From the NCBI GenBank assembly GCA_029215795.1, contig JARDYH010000002.1, positions 15,369,001-15,433,000 on the forward strand: 64,000 nucleotides of DNA, given 5' to 3'. The notes under the pieces were generated by a model that saw only the letters and a list, made by a program, of their open reading frames with translations, did not search any database and had not been told where the DNA came from. Origin of the DNA: Anniella stebbinsi. Lineage: Eukaryota; Chordata; Lepidosauria; Squamata; Anniellidae. Of this stretch, positions 1-10,344 are shown piece by piece. Made by a program: the position numbers and the translations under genes. The stretch's first letter is position 1. Every line of letters begins with the position of its first letter.

Positions 1-492
1 GCTGTGATGTGGGGGGGGATCCCCAAAGATCAGGTGGAGGGACCTTCTGCAAGTGGAGCTCTTCCTTTTGTGGAAGGTCCCTTCCTCTTGCGGAAGGCAG
101 CTCCTGGGTCCAACCATCCAATTGCCATGTTGGATGGGAATTTTGAATCTAGGCTAGATTTTGATAAGAACATAAAACAAGATCTGCTGGATCAGGTCAG
201 ATGTCTCTCCAGTTAGTACACCACCCTGCTTCCCACAGTGGTCAAAGAGAGGGTTCTATTCCCCCGTAGGTGGAGCCTGCATCAGACGCTCGGGCTGAGA
301 TCGGACAACACTTTAGGCAACTGAGGGGGGGGGGGAGAGGTAACTAACGGTTTGTTATTTTTGCGGTGCCCAATACATGACATTTTGCCCCTCCCCCCAT
401 TGCGCTGCTGAAATTCCCGGCCTTGTGAGAAGCAACGGGTCTCTGATAAATAACAGAGCAGCCTGTTGTTTTCCCCCGTTGTTAAACAACAT
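1..492. other. No gene recognised
   Basis: This stretch has poly-G and poly-C runs (for example near 327-336) and short open frames without any recognisable domain. It ends at the target-site duplication of the transposon that starts at 493. I see no repeat family member that I can name here. Confidence 0.5.
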
Positions 493-811
493 TAGGCTGA
501 CTATAGGAAAAGGAGGACAGGGCTCATGTCACTTTAACAGTTGTAGAGAAAAGGGAATTTCAGCCAGTGTCATTTGTATGCAATTCGTACCTGGTGAGAT
601 TCCCTCTTCATTACAACAGTTAAAGCTGCAGGGGCCCTGCCCTCTTTTGTATCTGGTCACTCTAGTATAGTGCATGCAACTTTAACTGTTGTGATGAAGA
701 GGGGTTTCACCAAGGACTAACTGCATACAAATGACACCGGCTGAAATTCCTTTTTCTCTGCAACTGTTAAAGTTACATGAGCCCTGTCCTCCTTTTCATA
801 TGGTCAGCCTA
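493..811. mobile_element. hAT-type MITE, TAGGSTGACC family, copy T1
   Basis: The element is 319 bp and runs from TAGGCTGACTATAGG to the matching inverted end GGTCAGCCTA. The flanks are aacaacat (485-492) and aacaatat (812-819), an 8-bp target duplication with one mismatch, as expected for the hAT superfamily. The second half is the inverted copy of the first, and each half is itself an imperfect palindrome. It shares diagnostic variants (ctcatgt, gttgtagag) with the copy at 55952, so the two form a subfamily. It has no coding capacity. Open frames at 377-670 and 731-958 only reflect this repeat and its edges. Confidence 0.8.
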
Positions 812-819
812 AACAATAT

Positions 820-1892
820 ACTGTCCATCGTGTGTCCCTACACACACAACATGATAATCAACACAACGGACAGTTGCCTCTTCCCCCCTCCATTGTCTAA
901 AGTATCATCCAAACTCAGCCTTAGAGGTTTGTTTGCACCCTCTGAACATGGAGGTTAATCACCACCATGTTTCTGCCTGAGTTGATTTAACTATGAGCTA
1001 TACCTGGAGTAGCATAAAATTAAAACAACAGCAGCAGATCATACCCAGCACAGAGGTTACTCCCAATATAGCAAACCCTGGTAGATATACTCAGGCAATA
1101 TGAAAAAAAGATATTGAAAAAATTGACCAGTTAAAGTTAAAAATAAACAGCATTTTAAAGTTAACGTGAGTAGAGCGAAATGTTGAATATTTCCATTTTC
1201 AACTTGTTAAAAGTTAAGTTAAAAAGAAAGTTAACTAATTAAGCTGATTCACGAGAAACGTGTGAAACATGGTGAATTGCCTATTAGCATTATTTTTTCA
1301 TTTTAAAATGACAGAAACACACTAATTTGCCCAGAACTTACTTTTAACTTACATTTTAAAAACACATTTATTTCAGTAAAGGAATATTGTGATAGATGTA
1401 TTTAAATATGAAACGATTATTGCTAATTAAGGAAAAATTGCCCTACCTTTAAAATGTCCAAAAAGCTGAATTTTTTTAAAAATCGCAAAATCCCACTGGC
1501 ATAAAGCTCAGAGGCTTATTATAAATTGGTAATTTAAAGAAAGCATATCTTCTGGGGCAGAAACAGCTCCACAGAAACTCTGTGCTTCCTTGTGCTTGGG
1601 ATCAATATCTCTGCTTGCTTGCGCTTGCTCCTTCTCCTGCAACCAATTGGCCCTCGTTAACTACTCCAAGTACACAGAAAAGGCCAGAATGGCCCTGTGT
1701 CAGAGAAATTTTAAAAAAACAAACATTTAATTTCTACTTTGAAAGAAGTTAAAATTATCCCTTTTTGTTAACTAGCTGAAGTTAAACATTGACAGCTGGA
1801 AAAAAAATAATTAACTAAAGTTAACTTTTTAATGACTTAATTCCCATGACTGTAAAGGTTAACCCGACTGAGAGTCTAGCACAGTCTGTCAC
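820..1892. other. AT-rich stretch without gene; GTTAA-rich blocks
   Basis: The sequence is AT-rich with many short GTTAA or AAAGTTAA words, concentrated at about 1125-1240 and 1740-1870. No open frame of note and no known repeat was recognised. The two GTTAA blocks could be the ends of a degraded palindromic element, but I could not pair them convincingly. Confidence 0.4.
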
Positions 1893-1895
1893 ACT

Positions 1896-2035
1896 GAGCC
1901 TATCTGCACACGCAGGAGAAAACACTTTGAAAACGTTTTGAAAACTGTATATGGAGTGTGTCCTGGGCCCCAACAGTTCTCAAAACTGTTATAAACCGTT
2001 TTAAACCATTTTAAAGCAGTAGTGTAGATAGGCTC
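1896..2035. mobile_element. Short MITE, GAGCC...TCTACAC family (H1)
   Basis: The element starts GAGCCTATCTGCACAC and ends GTGTAGATAGGCTC, so the ends are inverted repeats. It is flanked by a 3-bp duplication act (1893-1895 and 2036-2038). The inside is built of TTTTAAAAC-type palindromic words. It carries no coding sequence and must have been moved in trans. The 3-bp duplication recalls PIF/Harbinger, but that assignment is inferred. Confidence 0.7.
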
Positions 2036-2104
2036 ACTTTAACCATTATGCATGTAATACACTTGTAATTATTAGTGAGTAAATAAGCTACTTTTGGAAA
2101 TAAA

Positions 2105-2142
2105 GAGCCTATCTACACTACTGCTTTAGTGTAGATAAGCTC
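2105..2142. mobile_element. Miniature 38-bp GAGCC-family element (H2)
   Basis: This is essentially only the two terminal inverted repeats, GAGCCTATCTACACTA and TAGTGTAGATAAGCTC, joined by a few bases. It is flanked by aaa on both sides (2102-2104 and 2143-2145). It lies 70 bp from a larger member of the same family (1896-2035). It may be a real minimal transposed unit or the product of an internal deletion. Confidence 0.55.
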
Positions 2143-2514
2143 AAAGTGTAATAATTATGTTATTCTGGGAATATAGGAATACTTTTTTCCAGATTTCCAC
2201 AGTGATGGAGCAATAAAATAAGTGTCATATATAGAATGTTATGTTTTAAGATTTATTTCTGTGCCTTCCCTCAAGAACTACAGAGAGCATTGAGTTAACT
2301 TTCAGAAAGGCAAGTTCCTATCTCTGAACAGACATAATAATTTTCAAAACCAGTCTTGGTACTTGAACCTTGTATACTAAGGGGCACCATATACTTGAAT
2401 GTTTAAAAGAAGAGGGGACTTCAAGTATGGTGACAGTATTGCAGGTGTATCTGGGGAGCATCAAACCTACTACTAGAGACCCTAACTCAGGATTATAGTA
2501 GAAGAAAACAGGCA

Positions 2515-3010
2515 CATAAGAATATAGGAAGAGCCATCCTGGATCAGACCAAGAATCCATCTAGTCCAGCACTCTGTTCACACAGTGGCCAACCAGCTGT
2601 CGACCAGGGACACACAAGCAGGACAGGAGTGCAACAGCACCCTCCCACCCATGTTCCCCAGCAACTGTTGTACGTAGCCATATTGCCTCTGATAGTGGAG
2701 GTAGCACATAGCCATCAGGACTAGTAGCTATTGATAGCCTTCTCCTCCAGGAACTTGCCCAACCCCCTTTTTAAAACCTTCCAAATTGGTGGCCATCACC
2801 ACATCTTGTGGTAGTGAATTGCATAGTTTAACTATGCATGGTGTGAAGAAGTCCTTCCTTTTATCCCTCCTGAATCTCCCACCAATCAGCTTTATGGAAT
2901 GACCTTGGGTCCTAGTATTATGGGAGAGGGAGAAAAATGTCTCCCTATCCACATTCTCCACGCCATGCATAATTTTGTACACATCTATCATATTTCCCCT
3001 TACCAATCAC
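2515..3010 (-). pseudogene. CR1-family LINE, 3' fragment with ORF2 C-terminus
   Basis: The minus strand encodes the end of a CR1-type reverse transcriptase: an open frame at 2728-3006 contains RGNMIDVYKIMHGVENVDRE, then FFSLSHNTRTQGHS and FRRDKRKDFFTPCIVKLCNS, typical of the CR1 C-terminus. The 3' untranslated part (2515-2720, read on the minus strand) carries the ending in which the words CTGGATCAGACC, CAGCACTCTGTT and CACAGTGGCCAACCAGCTGT are common to many copies in this window. The copy is 5'-truncated, which is usual for LINEs, and it has no N-terminal endonuclease or RT core. It is a dead copy. Confidence 0.85.
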
Positions 3011-3145
3011 TCTATGCAAGCTTAACAATGTGGGGAGCTATCAGCCTATTCTCTCCTCCTCTTCACCTTCACCATTATGGATGGCCAGAAGGTGGTATTG
3101 CATCACCCAACTCAGCATCTGATTCGAGGGACCAATAGGGCTATG

Positions 3146-3295
3146 ACATAAGAAGATCCATGATGGACCAGACCAAAGGCCTATCTAATCCAGCATCCTG
3201 TTTCACACAGTGGCCAATCAGATGCCAAGGGCAAGCTCATATGCAGGACACAAGTGCAACATCACCATCCCGCTTATACTCTCCAGGTAGATTAG
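3146..3295 (-). pseudogene. CR1 LINE 3'-end fragment
   Basis: The block with ataagaagatccatgatgg, ccagaccaaaggcctatct and cacagtggccaatcagatg matches the CR1 3' untranslated end at 2515-2640 in the same orientation. Only about 150 bp remain, with no coding part. Confidence 0.7.
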
Positions 3296-3648
3296 CCAGG
3301 TGCCCTCTTTTACAAAGAACAGTCCTTTATTTGAAGGGTAGTCCTCTCCAATTCTGGTTGAAAGATCATGAACCATAGGAGCTGTTGCCTGTCCACAGTC
3401 TGCACCTGGAATGCAGGCTGAGCGGACAGGCACACAGGTCACCTGGCCAGTCTCCCACACTATGGTAAGATGCACTGTGTTTCTATTTGAAAAAATATTA
3501 TTTCTAAATTTACATCTATACATGTAAATTAGCATATGCAAATTTGATGCAACTTACTGTTCTCTTTTGTCCTCTTTTGGGGGGCAGGCGGTGATGCATT
3601 CCCTCTTTTGGGGTGATTTGTAAGTGGCCACCTTATCCTAAACTACCT
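3296..3648. repeat. Unnamed interspersed repeat (pair with 50395-50695)
   Basis: This stretch aligns by eye with 50395-50695: both carry ctcttttaca, acagtcct, tatttgaag, the CAGGTCACCTGG word and a region with atacatgtaaattagca followed by cctcttttgg/ttttttagggtgat. It ends in a GGCCACCTTA-like word near 3633. A DNA-transposon origin is possible, but neither copy shows a target duplication that I could confirm. Confidence 0.5.
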
Positions 3649-3699
3649 TTGATCCTGGAGGTCATGTGTATATAACCATCATGACTAGGTCATATACAG

Positions 3700-4195
3700 G
3701 TGCTGACTGAGCTAGGGATGGGAGAACTCACCCGAGTCCGATTCGTCAGACGCTCAGCACTGCGTGAGCTTCTTTTATGGCTCAGCAAGCATCCGATGAT
3801 GTCATGAGCCTGTCCATCCTCGTCTGGAGCCTCCATCGTGTGCAGCAATGGAAACTCCGGAAATTGTGCCGCCATTTACACAACAGGGCAAGCTACCTAA
3901 TTTCCAGAGGAGGGTGGGCAACTGCCAGGTGTTCGTCAGGCTGCACAGGTGCTCCACACATGGGCCCCACGAACGTGCTGCAGGCACCTGGACACAGAGG
4001 AGTCCATCAGGCCCCCAGACCCAGTCGGGCACCGGCAACATCAGTCTGCACAACAGACACAGGTTTAAGCTCAGACACAAATTGGGCTGCTTCAGGACTC
4101 CCTGCCCATCTAGACCACCTACTCCAGAAGCTATAGATAATTCGCTAAAGGTAAGTGAAAATCTGCCATAGGTAACTGCAACCTTCCTTAATCTA
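3700..4195. other. CpG-containing stretch, possible unrecognised repeat
   Basis: The stretch starts with TAGGGATGGGAGAACTC (about 3712), a hAT-like end, and is richer in CpG than its surroundings. Two overlapping open frames (3777-4136 and 3848-4171) have no domain that I recognise, and their composition is simply that of GC-rich sequence. No matching right end was found. Confidence 0.3.
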
Positions 4196-4202
4196 GCAAG
4201 AG

Positions 4203-4338
4203 ATGGGGGGAACCTGTGGTTCTCCAGTTATTGCTAGACTGCAGCTCCCAGCATCCCTGACCATTACCCATGCTGGCTGAAGCTGATGGGAACTGGAGTC
4301 CAACAGCATTTGAAAGGTCATAGATTCTCCATCCCTGG
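4203..4338. repeat. Palindromic repeat, GATGGGAACC...CTCCCATCA family (P1)
   Basis: The block runs from agatggggggaacctg to ctccatccctgg and carries the words cagctcccagcatccctgacc and gctgatgggaactggagtcc, inverted versions of one another. The same pattern occurs at 14108, 15249 and 26872. It is a small palindromic interspersed repeat, perhaps a hAT-type MITE with CAGGGATGG ends. No duplication was confirmed. Confidence 0.55.
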
Positions 4339-5010
4339 TTCAGCACTATGCAGGAAGAGATAGAAAAACAACCCATGGGGACTTACTCCAGGGAAAATAG
4401 CCCCTAAATAAGCAGGGCGCAGCATCCCACAGGCTTCAGCATTCTCTGTGCCACTGTGATTAAAGGGAATATGTGTTCATGTATAAGTTAAAATAGCAAA
4501 ACCGAAGCAGCAACATTTCACATCATTCACAACCAACATCTTCCACTTGGAAAGTCTTCCAGCTTATCTAATTATGGCCACATTTGCATTGGGACTTAGA
4601 GCAAGGCAGGAAACATCAGAGTTGGATTTAAACACCAGCTGTTCCTCTGCATATATTTATCTGCACGAATGTGTGGCTTTTGCACACTTGTTCATCTTGA
4701 GTCCTTAACATTTAGCAAATGTTTAAGGAATGGCCTCCCCTCTTTCCTTCCCTTTGCAGGGTAAGATGGTCAGCTTGTAAAATTCGACAGCCCACATCCG
4801 ACAGAGATCGTGATGATGAGGGTCCTGTTGACACTTTCAAAGCTCTTGAGCTAAACTGCTTTTTATGATTTGCGGCATGTGCAAAGCCACTTGAGGGGCT
4901 GAATAATCAAACTGGGCTGAGAAATCTTTTCTCATCTACTTCTAACATCTGTCCAGCTAGATGTTCCACATCGCTGCTGTTCCCAGTAAGAGCAATTATG
5001 CCTGTGATAT
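4339..5010. other. No feature recognised
   Basis: This stretch has no recognised repeat and no convincing open frame. Confidence 0.4.
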
Positions 5011-5032
5011 GTGTGTGTGTGTGTGTGTGTTG
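5011..5032 (+). repeat. (GT)n microsatellite
   Basis: A run of about 11 GT units precedes a TGTTTTTAAC tract. Confidence 0.9.
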
Positions 5033-5311
5033 TTTTTAACAAAATAACAGAGCAATCCAATGGTGTTTGTGTATGGGAGGAAAATCCTGTGGCAGAGCAA
5101 GTACCAAGAGGTGCAGGCAGCATTTTCTAATTTCCCTTCTGTTTCTTCTCCTCCCAGCCTCCCCAGTCGACTGCAATGGAAGAAAATTAACTATGCTGTT
5201 TCCAGCGCTGGTGTAATTTTAGGATCCGTTTGGGCAGGGGGAAATTTCGACGTGCAGGTGCTCATCGTGACAGTCCCCGTAGCCATATCCCCAAGGAGAG
5301 GCCCCAAATCA

Positions 5312-5560
5312 GTGGAGGCTGCTGGCTCTGATGTCAGGGGTGTGGTGAATACACCCAGGGTTTCATTCAGATCCGGTGAGAACTAACGCTGGACTCCCCC
5401 TCCCAACCGCTCCCCACAATCCCCCCCCCACTCCCTCCCATACAATAAGGAATACAATAAGGAGCAATATATTGTTGTTGGAGCAATTCATTTCCCTACA
5501 ACTATTGCTAAATGGGGACTTCGAGGGGGGTGGCTGATGACATCAGCATCCCTGCTAATA
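5312..5560. mobile_element. Possible hAT-type element, CAGTGGAGGCTG end, fragment
   Basis: The left end reads CAGTGGAGGCTGCTGG, followed by CTCTGATGTCAGGGG and GGTTTCATTCAGATCC. The same words occur at 58534-58600 in a short palindromic element. The right end could not be fixed (a degenerate inverse of GATGTCAG lies near 5537), so the limit is approximate. Confidence 0.4.
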
Positions 5561-5669
5561 AAAAAGTGTCAGTCAGGTATCTCAGAGAGCCTTGGTCCAC
5601 TACACCACTGCTGCCAGAACAGCAACAGTGGCAGAGCTTTCTGCTATCACACTAGAGGGACCTCCAGAA

Positions 5670-6040
5670 GAAGAACATAAGAAGAGCCATGCTGGATCTC
5701 ACCAAGGGTCCACCCAGTCCAGCATTCTTCTGTTCACACAGTGGCCAACCAGCTGTTGACCAGGGGCCCACAAGCAGGATATGGTACAACAGCACCCTCC
5801 CACCCATGCTCCCCAGCAACTGGTGTATATAGGCTTACTATCTCTGATGCCGGAGGTAGTACATTGCCATCAGGACCAATAGCCATTGATAGCCCTCTCC
5901 TCCAGGAATTTCTCCAACTCCCTTTTAAAACCATCCAAATTAATGCCCATCACTGCATTTTCTGGTAGCGAATTCTACAGTTTAACTATGTGTTGTGCGA
6001 AGAAGTCCTTCACATCTTTCCACCAGGCCTCCCTCTATGC
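5670..6040 (-). pseudogene. CR1 LINE 3'-end fragment
   Basis: The block starting agaacataagaagagcc and holding ctcaccaagggtccaccca, acacagtggccaaccagctg and ccagcaactggtgtatat is the CR1 3' end on the minus strand. The coding remnant continues to about 6030 (ccttttaaaaccatcc is the counterpart of the GFKKG segment). It is interrupted by stops and diverged. Confidence 0.75.
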
Positions 6041-6114
6041 TAGCAGAGTGGCATTTTTTTTATCACATTCTATGGCCCCCTCAGCTGTCCTCAGTTGCAC
6101 CCTAAGTTTAGATT

Positions 6115-6340
6115 GATTTTATTTATTAAAGGATTTCTAGACTGCTTTTTTCAGGCAGGGCATAATAGCCCTCACAAGGCAGTGTGCAAATTCCTTAATG
6201 GAGCATAATATATAGAACCATCAGTTTAAAATACATCCCACTCCTCAGTCTCCCTCCCCAAAACAGAAATTAATAAATTCCAAATTGAAATAAATATATC
6301 TTGAGATAGACAGACAGACAGATTTTTTTTTAAAAAAACA
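6115..6340. repeat. Low-complexity tail with (GACA)n
   Basis: The stretch tgattttatttattaaagg is a possible 3'-tail region of an L2-type LINE. It is followed by gatagacagacagacag and a poly-T/poly-A tract (6310-6345). No coding remnant is visible. Confidence 0.3.
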
Positions 6341-6477
6341 ACAACTAATAATGCTGGAGTCATATGGAATTCCAGAATTTCCAAGTTTATTCAATAGGAT
6401 GGATTATAAACCTGCAAAATTAACCTTGCTTGCTTACTATTTTATATATTTAACACTAGATAACCAAGGGTGCAATC

Positions 6478-6585
6478 CTATGCATCTTTGGACAGGAAAA
6501 AAGTCCTACAATCCCTAGCATTCCCCAGCCAGCATAGGGTTGTAGGACTTTTTTCTTTCTAAACTTGCATAGGATTCACCTTTAT
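6478..6585. repeat. Palindromic MITE, AATCCTATGCAT...CATAGGATT family
   Basis: The block reads gtgcaatcctatgcatctttgg, then aaaaaagtcctacaatccct, and later gttgtaggacttttttc and cttgcataggattcacc, an inverted repeat. The same family at 47288-48368 is split by a CR1 LINE. Both halves flank a centre containing ccctagcattcc and ccagccagcatag. Confidence 0.55.
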
Positions 6586-6983
6586 TTGTTTTATCCAACC
6601 TTTCAGCCAGTTTCCCTGAAGAAAAGTTACAACGGGGATGGGCAGCCTTCAGGCTTGTGGCATTTGCTTTGATTATTATTATAATTTATGATTTTTTAAA
6701 TTACTATTATTAGAATCCTGAAATCCAACATCAGTAGCCAGGTGTTGATGATCAGCCCTTGATGACCTACAACTGAATATGTGAACTGATCTCCTTGAAA
6801 TGCACTGTGTTAAAAGCGATGTCATATAATATGAGAGATCTGCCTGTGGTCCTTGATCTGTGATGGTTCCCTCATACGTACAGGATATCAATACTTGCCA
6901 GTGCAGTTATTGTGAAGAACCAGCTGGAAGACGTAGAACATACTGGAGCTGGAAACTACATGGTCAAAAGCTTTGTGAGACTC
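6586..6983. other. No feature recognised
   Basis: Mixed single-copy-looking sequence with a short AT run; no convincing open frame. Confidence 0.4.
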
Positions 6984-6986
6984 TCA

Positions 6987-7483
6987 GGCCCTTTCTGAAC
7001 CATAGGGGTGGAGAGGACGGGAAGCAGGCAAACCCGGAAGTAGCCACTTCTGGGTTAGGCACGCTGAAGCTGCATCAGGAATGTGATGGCCCGGGCTTCT
7101 CCCGGGCCTTTGCAAGTCGCAGTGTCATTTTTCCCTAAAGATCCACGGAAGACTGCACGAACACTCCTCTGCAACTGTAAGTATTAAAAACATTCCCTAC
7201 ACGTGATCGCGCCCCCCTCCCCCCGCCATCCTGGGGATGGCAAAATCAGCTCCCCCTTCTCCTGATGGCCTCAGAGCCTCACGGCAGATGGGCAGCCACA
7301 CCATCCTCCCATCTCGCCATTATCCCAAGTACAGGGGGGAAATCAGGATAAAAGCATTTCCTGAACTCCTGTGAAAATGGAGGGCTGGCCCCTGCCTATT
7401 TGCAGGATGCTCTGTGCATCATGTGGACTCTCTGCGAGTAGGTAGGGGTAGCCCTGGGAAAAATGGCTGGTGTGGAAAGGGCC
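6987..7483. mobile_element. GGCCC-end MITE with GC-rich interior (G1)
   Basis: The element begins GGCCCTTTCTGAACC and ends GTGTGGAAAGGGCC. It is flanked by tca on each side (6984-6986 and 7484-7486). The interior contains aacccggaag, gggatggcaaaatcagc and the GGATGCTCTGTGCATCATGT segment shared with the elements at 9199 and 9733. The length is 497 bp. It has no transposase, so it is non-autonomous. The 3-bp duplication is consistent with Harbinger-type or Academ-type transposition, but the superfamily is not proven. Confidence 0.7.
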
Positions 7484-7486
7484 TCA

Positions 7487-8620
7487 GAAAATGAACATGG
7501 CTACTTTTTTATTTTTTATTTTGCCCATAGGTATACTGTCCTCAAAATAGTCCAACTTGCATTGACCTCATTTTTCGAAAGTACGTGAAGCTGGAAACTG
7601 GGAAGAGCCCCTAGACAGAGCTTCGAAAAAGGAGGAGGAGATCTGATCCCATCCGCCACAGAAAGCTTCTCTCATGAGACTGCAATGGCAATCTTGTAAG
7701 ATAAGAGAAAGAGGGAGAAAATGGGGTGGACCGGTGAGCAGAAAGGGGAAGGAAAATGAGAAACCATGATATGCAATAACCTATGGACCCCCCAGTCCCC
7801 TCTCCACCCACCAAATGGTAAGTCTAGCTGCTTTTTGCATTTTTGAAATCACCTCCATCTTCCTCTCGTCCTGCTTGGCTCTTGATGGCAGGGCATAGGA
7901 TAGATGGAAGGCTCCGAACCCACAGGATTGGCACTTGGTGGACTAATTAGACACACCAGTGTTTATGCTTGTTTGAGTAGGAGCCATGAATGGAACAGAC
8001 CAGTCCTTTGACCCAAATTTGTGTTGCGTTGTGATCAGAACAACTGACGAACTAGTCACAAGATCATCCAGGTGACTGTGAAGTATTCATGAGAATCTAC
8101 CAAAAAGTCACCTCAGTTGGTCAGAAAGGACTTATCAATTAGAGATTTATGTCAAAGAATATGGGTGTTTCCAGAAAGTCATGTTTTGGGGGGTTGCTTT
8201 GATGCTTGTGGCTAACTGATTATCATATTGCACAAGAGCAATGTTCATGTGCATGCTGTTGTAAAGTGCCATAGATGGCTGGCCCTGAAACCCTATCCGG
8301 AGCATATCAGGTTCATAGTAGTTATACCAGGCCTAGGTAAACCAGAGACATCATACTATATGGCTATCACAGAGGGTGAAGCTGTAAACTCCTACTATCA
8401 GGGCTCAGCCACTGCCAGCTGTCACAGGTGAGCCAGGAGCTGGGATCCAGGGAATTGGAGCAGAGGACCAAGCCAGGAGTCAAAGCCAAGAGACATATAG
8501 AGAAACAGGAAAGCCGGGAAAACCTTGAGGCTGAGACGAAGACCCAATATTTTATGGTCCTTCCTATCTAGGAGAGCCTAACGGGGAAGCACACCCTGGC
8601 TTTTACCTTCCTGCCAGAAA
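7487..8620. other. No gene recognised
   Basis: A sequence without recognisable domain; short open frames at 7611-7814 and 8228-8431 have no known family. Confidence 0.4.
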
Positions 8621-8628
8621 GAACACTT

Positions 8629-8851
8629 GGACCAGATCTACACCATGCAGGATATAGCAGTATGAAAGTGGTATATAAAAGGCAGGAGCCACACCAAGCA
8701 GGATAAAGTGGTATATGGTATGTGTCAATAGGGCCCATCAATTGTCAGTGCACTTCAATACCACTTTAAAGCAGTAGTGTGGCTCCTGCTTTTTATATAC
8801 CGCTTTCATACCACTTTCATACAGCTATATCCTGCTTGGTGTAGATCTGGC
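8629..8851. mobile_element. GGCCAG-end palindromic MITE (H5)
   Basis: The ends are GGACCAGATCTACACC and GGTGTAGATCTGG. Inside, tatgaaagtggtatataaaag and its inverted partner ttttatataccgctttcata form a foldback. It matches the copy at 19893-20126. The flanks do not show a clear 3-bp duplication, possibly because the last bases have drifted. Confidence 0.6.
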
Positions 8852-9118
8852 TATAGTTCCAACTAGCAGTTGCCCTAGGACTGTGGAAGGAAGTGGGGAA
8901 AACCTCCCTGTACACATCCATCAGCCAAAGAACCACCAACTGTTGTTCAAGAAAGAATACCAGCAAAGAAAGATCACGCTTGCCTGAAGTGCATTTAAAT
9001 GCCCACTTATAGCTCACCACTTTGTTCTGGCCTTGAAAACTGATCTTCCTCTTCCTTTTCCCTCCACTACCCTTATCTTGTGTGTCCTATCTTTTTAGTT
9101 TGCAAACCCAATGGACAG

Positions 9119-9120
<2 letters not shown>

Positions 9121-9161
<41 letters not shown>
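9121..9161 (+). repeat. (TC)n microsatellite
   Basis: About 20 TC units without interruption; the ORF-like frames across it on both strands are artefacts. Confidence 0.95.
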
Positions 9162-9164
<3 letters not shown>

Positions 9165-9198
9165 GTATTGATCTGAGCTCCTTTAAGAGACAATCTCT

Positions 9199-9656
9199 GG
9201 CCCTTTCTACACCATGGGGTCTAAAGGGCCGGAGGGCCGGCAAACCCGGAAGTAAACACTTCCACATTCGTCGTCATCAATTCACATTTTAAAAAAAAAT
9301 AAAACATAAGAGCGCATGAGCGCTCCAGCAAACAACTGTAAGTAAAAAAGAAAAATGTGAGCGATCCAGCCCCCCCAACGCCATCCTGGGGATGGCGATT
9401 TTGGTTCCACCCCTCTCCTGATGGCCACGGAGCCACACTCGCACATAAGTGTGGCAGCACCGGGTGGGCGACCACATCTTCCGCGGTTCCAGGAACTTCC
9501 CGGGCCCATGGAAAATTTTGGGATTTTTCTGGTTCCGGGGAACCAGGAAAAAATCCCGTGCCCATCCCCCTGCCCCAATACTCCCTGTGCGTCATGCGGA
9601 CTCACAGGGAGCAGCTGGGGTCCATCCCAGGCGTTTTGCCTGGTGTGGAAAGGGCC
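9199..9656. mobile_element. GGCCC-end MITE with GC-rich interior (G2)
   Basis: The ends are GGCCCTTTCTACACC and GGTGTGGAAAGGGCC. The interior carries aacccggaagt, gggatggcgattttggttcc and gatggccacggagcc, shared with G1 and G3. The immediate flanks (tct and att) do not match, so the duplication is lost or the ends were trimmed. Open frames over 100 codons here are shadows of its high GC content. Confidence 0.6.
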
Positions 9657-9732
9657 ATTGTCTGAAAAGAGGTATAAAAATGCAGTAAATAAATCTCTGG
9701 ATGGTCAAGGCTAGCCCAAAACGTGAGAATAT

Positions 9733-10268
9733 GGCCCTTTCCGCACCATAGGCGTGTGGTGGGCCGGGAGCGGGCAAACCTAGAATTAGTCACTTCCGGG
9801 TTCGGCGCGCTCAAGCTGCACCTTCAATGCGACAGCCCGGGTTGCAAATCGCGACGTCCATTTTTTCCTGAAGATCCACAGAGAGCACATGAGCGCTCCT
9901 CCATAAAAGTACATTGTTAAACAAAAAGTAGTGCTTGATCAGCCCCCCCCCCTCCTCGCCATTCTGGGGATGGCGGTTCTGCTTCCCCCCTCTCCTGATG
10001 GCCTCAGAGCCGCGCCATTGTGGCCATTGGTGCAGCCACACTTACTCGTGGGTAAGAGCAGCTGCACCTGGGATGGGCGGGCACACCAGCTGCCCATCTT
10101 GTTGCCGTCCCTGGAACGGGGAACAAACCAAAATAATAGCGTTCCCTGCTCCCCCGCGAAAATGGAGGGCTGGCCCAGGCCTGCTTGTGGGATGCTCTGT
10201 GCGTCATGTGAATTCTCCGTGAGCAGGCAGGGGCCGCCCCAGGAAAAATGGCAGGTGCTGAAAGGGCC
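9733..10268. mobile_element. GGCCC-end MITE with GC-rich interior (G3)
   Basis: The element starts GGCCCTTTCCGCACC and ends GTGCTGAAAGGGCC, with tat on both sides (9730-9732 and 10269-10271). It is 536 bp. The interior repeats the modules of G1 and G2, including cattctggggatggcgg and gatggcctcagagcc. Several 67- to 125-codon frames on both strands are GC shadows and not genes. Confidence 0.7.
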
Positions 10269-10344
10269 TATGTCATTGCCAGCCAGATGTACTGAGCTAC
10301 AGTTTTGATAACACAATGCACAAGTTCAATACACAAGTTAATGC

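Noticed and set aside
2143..2514. Open frame 2318-2560 (minus)
   Set aside because: Its end overlaps the CR1 3' tail and no motif is recognised.
3777..4171. Two overlapping 107-119-codon frames
   Set aside because: They lie in a CpG-containing stretch with hAT-like left end and show no domain; the frames overlap on the same strand in different phases.
9357..9665. Overlapping 100-codon frames on both strands at 9221-9714
   Set aside because: They are all within the GGCC-end MITE at 9199-9656 and reflect GC content.
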